This document shows positions 6,934 through 7,394 of a DNA stretch of 7,394 nt, piece by piece. The notes under the pieces are model-generated. The model ran no database searches and was not told the origin of the DNA. It saw nothing but the letters and a program-made list of their open reading frames with translations. The position numbers were made by a program, and so were the translations under genes. This DNA is from an uncultured Bacteroidota bacterium (GTDB lineage Bacteria; Bacteroidota; Bacteroidia; Chitinophagales; Chitinophagaceae): assembly GCA_946479055.1 (NCBI GenBank), contig CAMLEX010000235.1:1-7394 (forward strand). Direction: 5' to 3'. How positions within the stretch are numbered: the stretch's first letter is position 1; the number at the start of each line of letters is the position of its first letter.

Positions 6934-7394
6934 ATGAAAAGAAGAACATTAGTCAAAGGGATGGCTGCTACCTTGCCATCACTGTGGTTGTCCCGTGCAC
7001 TGGGCAATAATTTTATTGGAGCGCATAATCATAATCTTAACGAGTCAATACAGAAAGGCCCTTTCAAACCAACATGGGAATCTTTACAAAACTATAAAAC
7101 GCCTGAATGGTATCGCGATGCCAAATTTGGAATGTGGGCACATTGGGGACCTCAATGCCAGCCCGAACACGGCGACTGGTATGGAAGAGGAATGTATGAA
7201 GAAGGTTCTTCTCATTATATGTATCATCTTAAAAAGTATGGACATCCTTCCAAATTTGGATTCAAAGACGTGATACATGAATGGAAAGCGGAGAACTGGA
7301 ATCCAGAAGAATTAGTGAGTCTTTATAAGTCAGCGGGAGCACAATATTTTATGGCGATGGCCAATCACCACGACAACCTGGATTTGTGGAATAG
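6934..7394 (+). CDS. GH29 alpha-L-fucosidase-like protein, N-terminal part (3' end outside window)
   Basis: The frame opens at ATG 6934 and is uninterrupted to the right edge: 153 full codons plus two bases. The N-terminus MKRRTLVKGMAATLPSLWLS has a twin-arginine motif (R-R-T-L-V-K) before a short hydrophobic stretch, so Tat export to the periplasm is likely; there is no lipobox. The GH29 domain begins near residue 48. It shows WYRDAKFGMWAHWGP (59-73, with the fucose-contact His70 position), the long conserved PEHGDWYGRGMYEEG (77-91) and NHHDNLDLW (144-152), matching the family's HHDGF-type fucose-binding histidines with a variant tail. The catalytic nucleophile Asp and acid/base lie beyond the window. 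The family hydrolyses terminal alpha-L-fucose, here perhaps from imported oligosaccharides. Some GH29-like proteins have other activities, so fucosidase is likely but not certain. It follows a terminator and is probably a separate transcription unit. Confidence 0.9.
   Translation, partial: MKRRTLVKGMAATLPSLWLSRALGNNFIGAHNHNLNESIQKGPFKPTWESLQNYKTPEWYRDAKFGMWAHWGPQCQPEHGDWYGRGMYEEGSSHYMYHLKKYGHPSKFGFKDVIHEWKAENWNPEELVSLYKSAGAQYFMAMANHHDNLDLWN

Noticed and set aside
6995..7278. Open frames on both strands over the start of the GH29 gene
   Set aside because: The frame from ATG 6934 carries the GH29 motifs and a signal peptide; the alternatives have no family resemblance.
1..7394. tRNA or rRNA genes, CRISPR array, insertion sequence, transposase or attachment site
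   Set aside because: No cloverleaf-like sequence, no spaced direct repeats, no transposase frame and no terminal inverted repeats were seen by eye. The 40-nt palindrome has no flanking element.

Overview
The window looks like part of a polysaccharide utilisation locus (PUL) from a Bacteroidota bacterium. This rests on a SusC/SusD pair, a run of lipoproteins with 'SxSC' or 'VSC' lipoboxes, a BACON domain, AT-rich coding DNA and weak or absent Shine-Dalgarno sequences. The style of the proteins suggests a free-living or environmental lineage such as Chitinophagaceae or Sphingobacteriales, but the genus cannot be fixed from the sequence. All genes read on the + strand.

Layout: (1) 3-1205 is the C-terminal end of a SusC-like TonB-dependent outer-membrane transporter, cut by the window edge. 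(2) 1218-2810 is its SusD-like glycan-binding lipoprotein partner, 12 nt downstream. (3) 2842-3666 is a third lipoprotein in the SusE position, with a PKD-like N-terminal domain and a C-terminal domain I cannot name; it is probably a surface glycan-binding protein. (4) 3667-3952 is a 286-nt gap with two notable dyad structures, a perfect 40-nt palindrome (3682-3721) and a long hairpin (3877-3918) only 34 nt before the next start codon. (5) 3953-5380 is a BACON + GH5 lipoprotein. (6) 5466-6698 is a second GH5 lipoprotein, a close paralogue without BACON. (7) 6818-6849 is a strong intrinsic terminator. (8) 6934 to the right edge is the N-terminal third or so of a GH29 alpha-L-fucosidase-like protein with a Tat-type signal.

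Inferred working model: the two surface-anchored GH5 endo-glucanases cut a beta-1,4-glucan-type backbone outside the cell. The SusD-like and SusE-position lipoproteins capture the oligosaccharides, SusC imports them, and the GH29 enzyme removes fucose in the periplasm. GH5 together with GH29 would fit a fucosylated hemicellulose such as xyloglucan, but substrate cannot be proven from the sequence. The system type is known. The less ordinary points are the palindrome and hairpin between the transport and enzyme genes, the tandem GH5 pair that differs in its N-terminal module, and the unnamed domain of the SusE-position protein.
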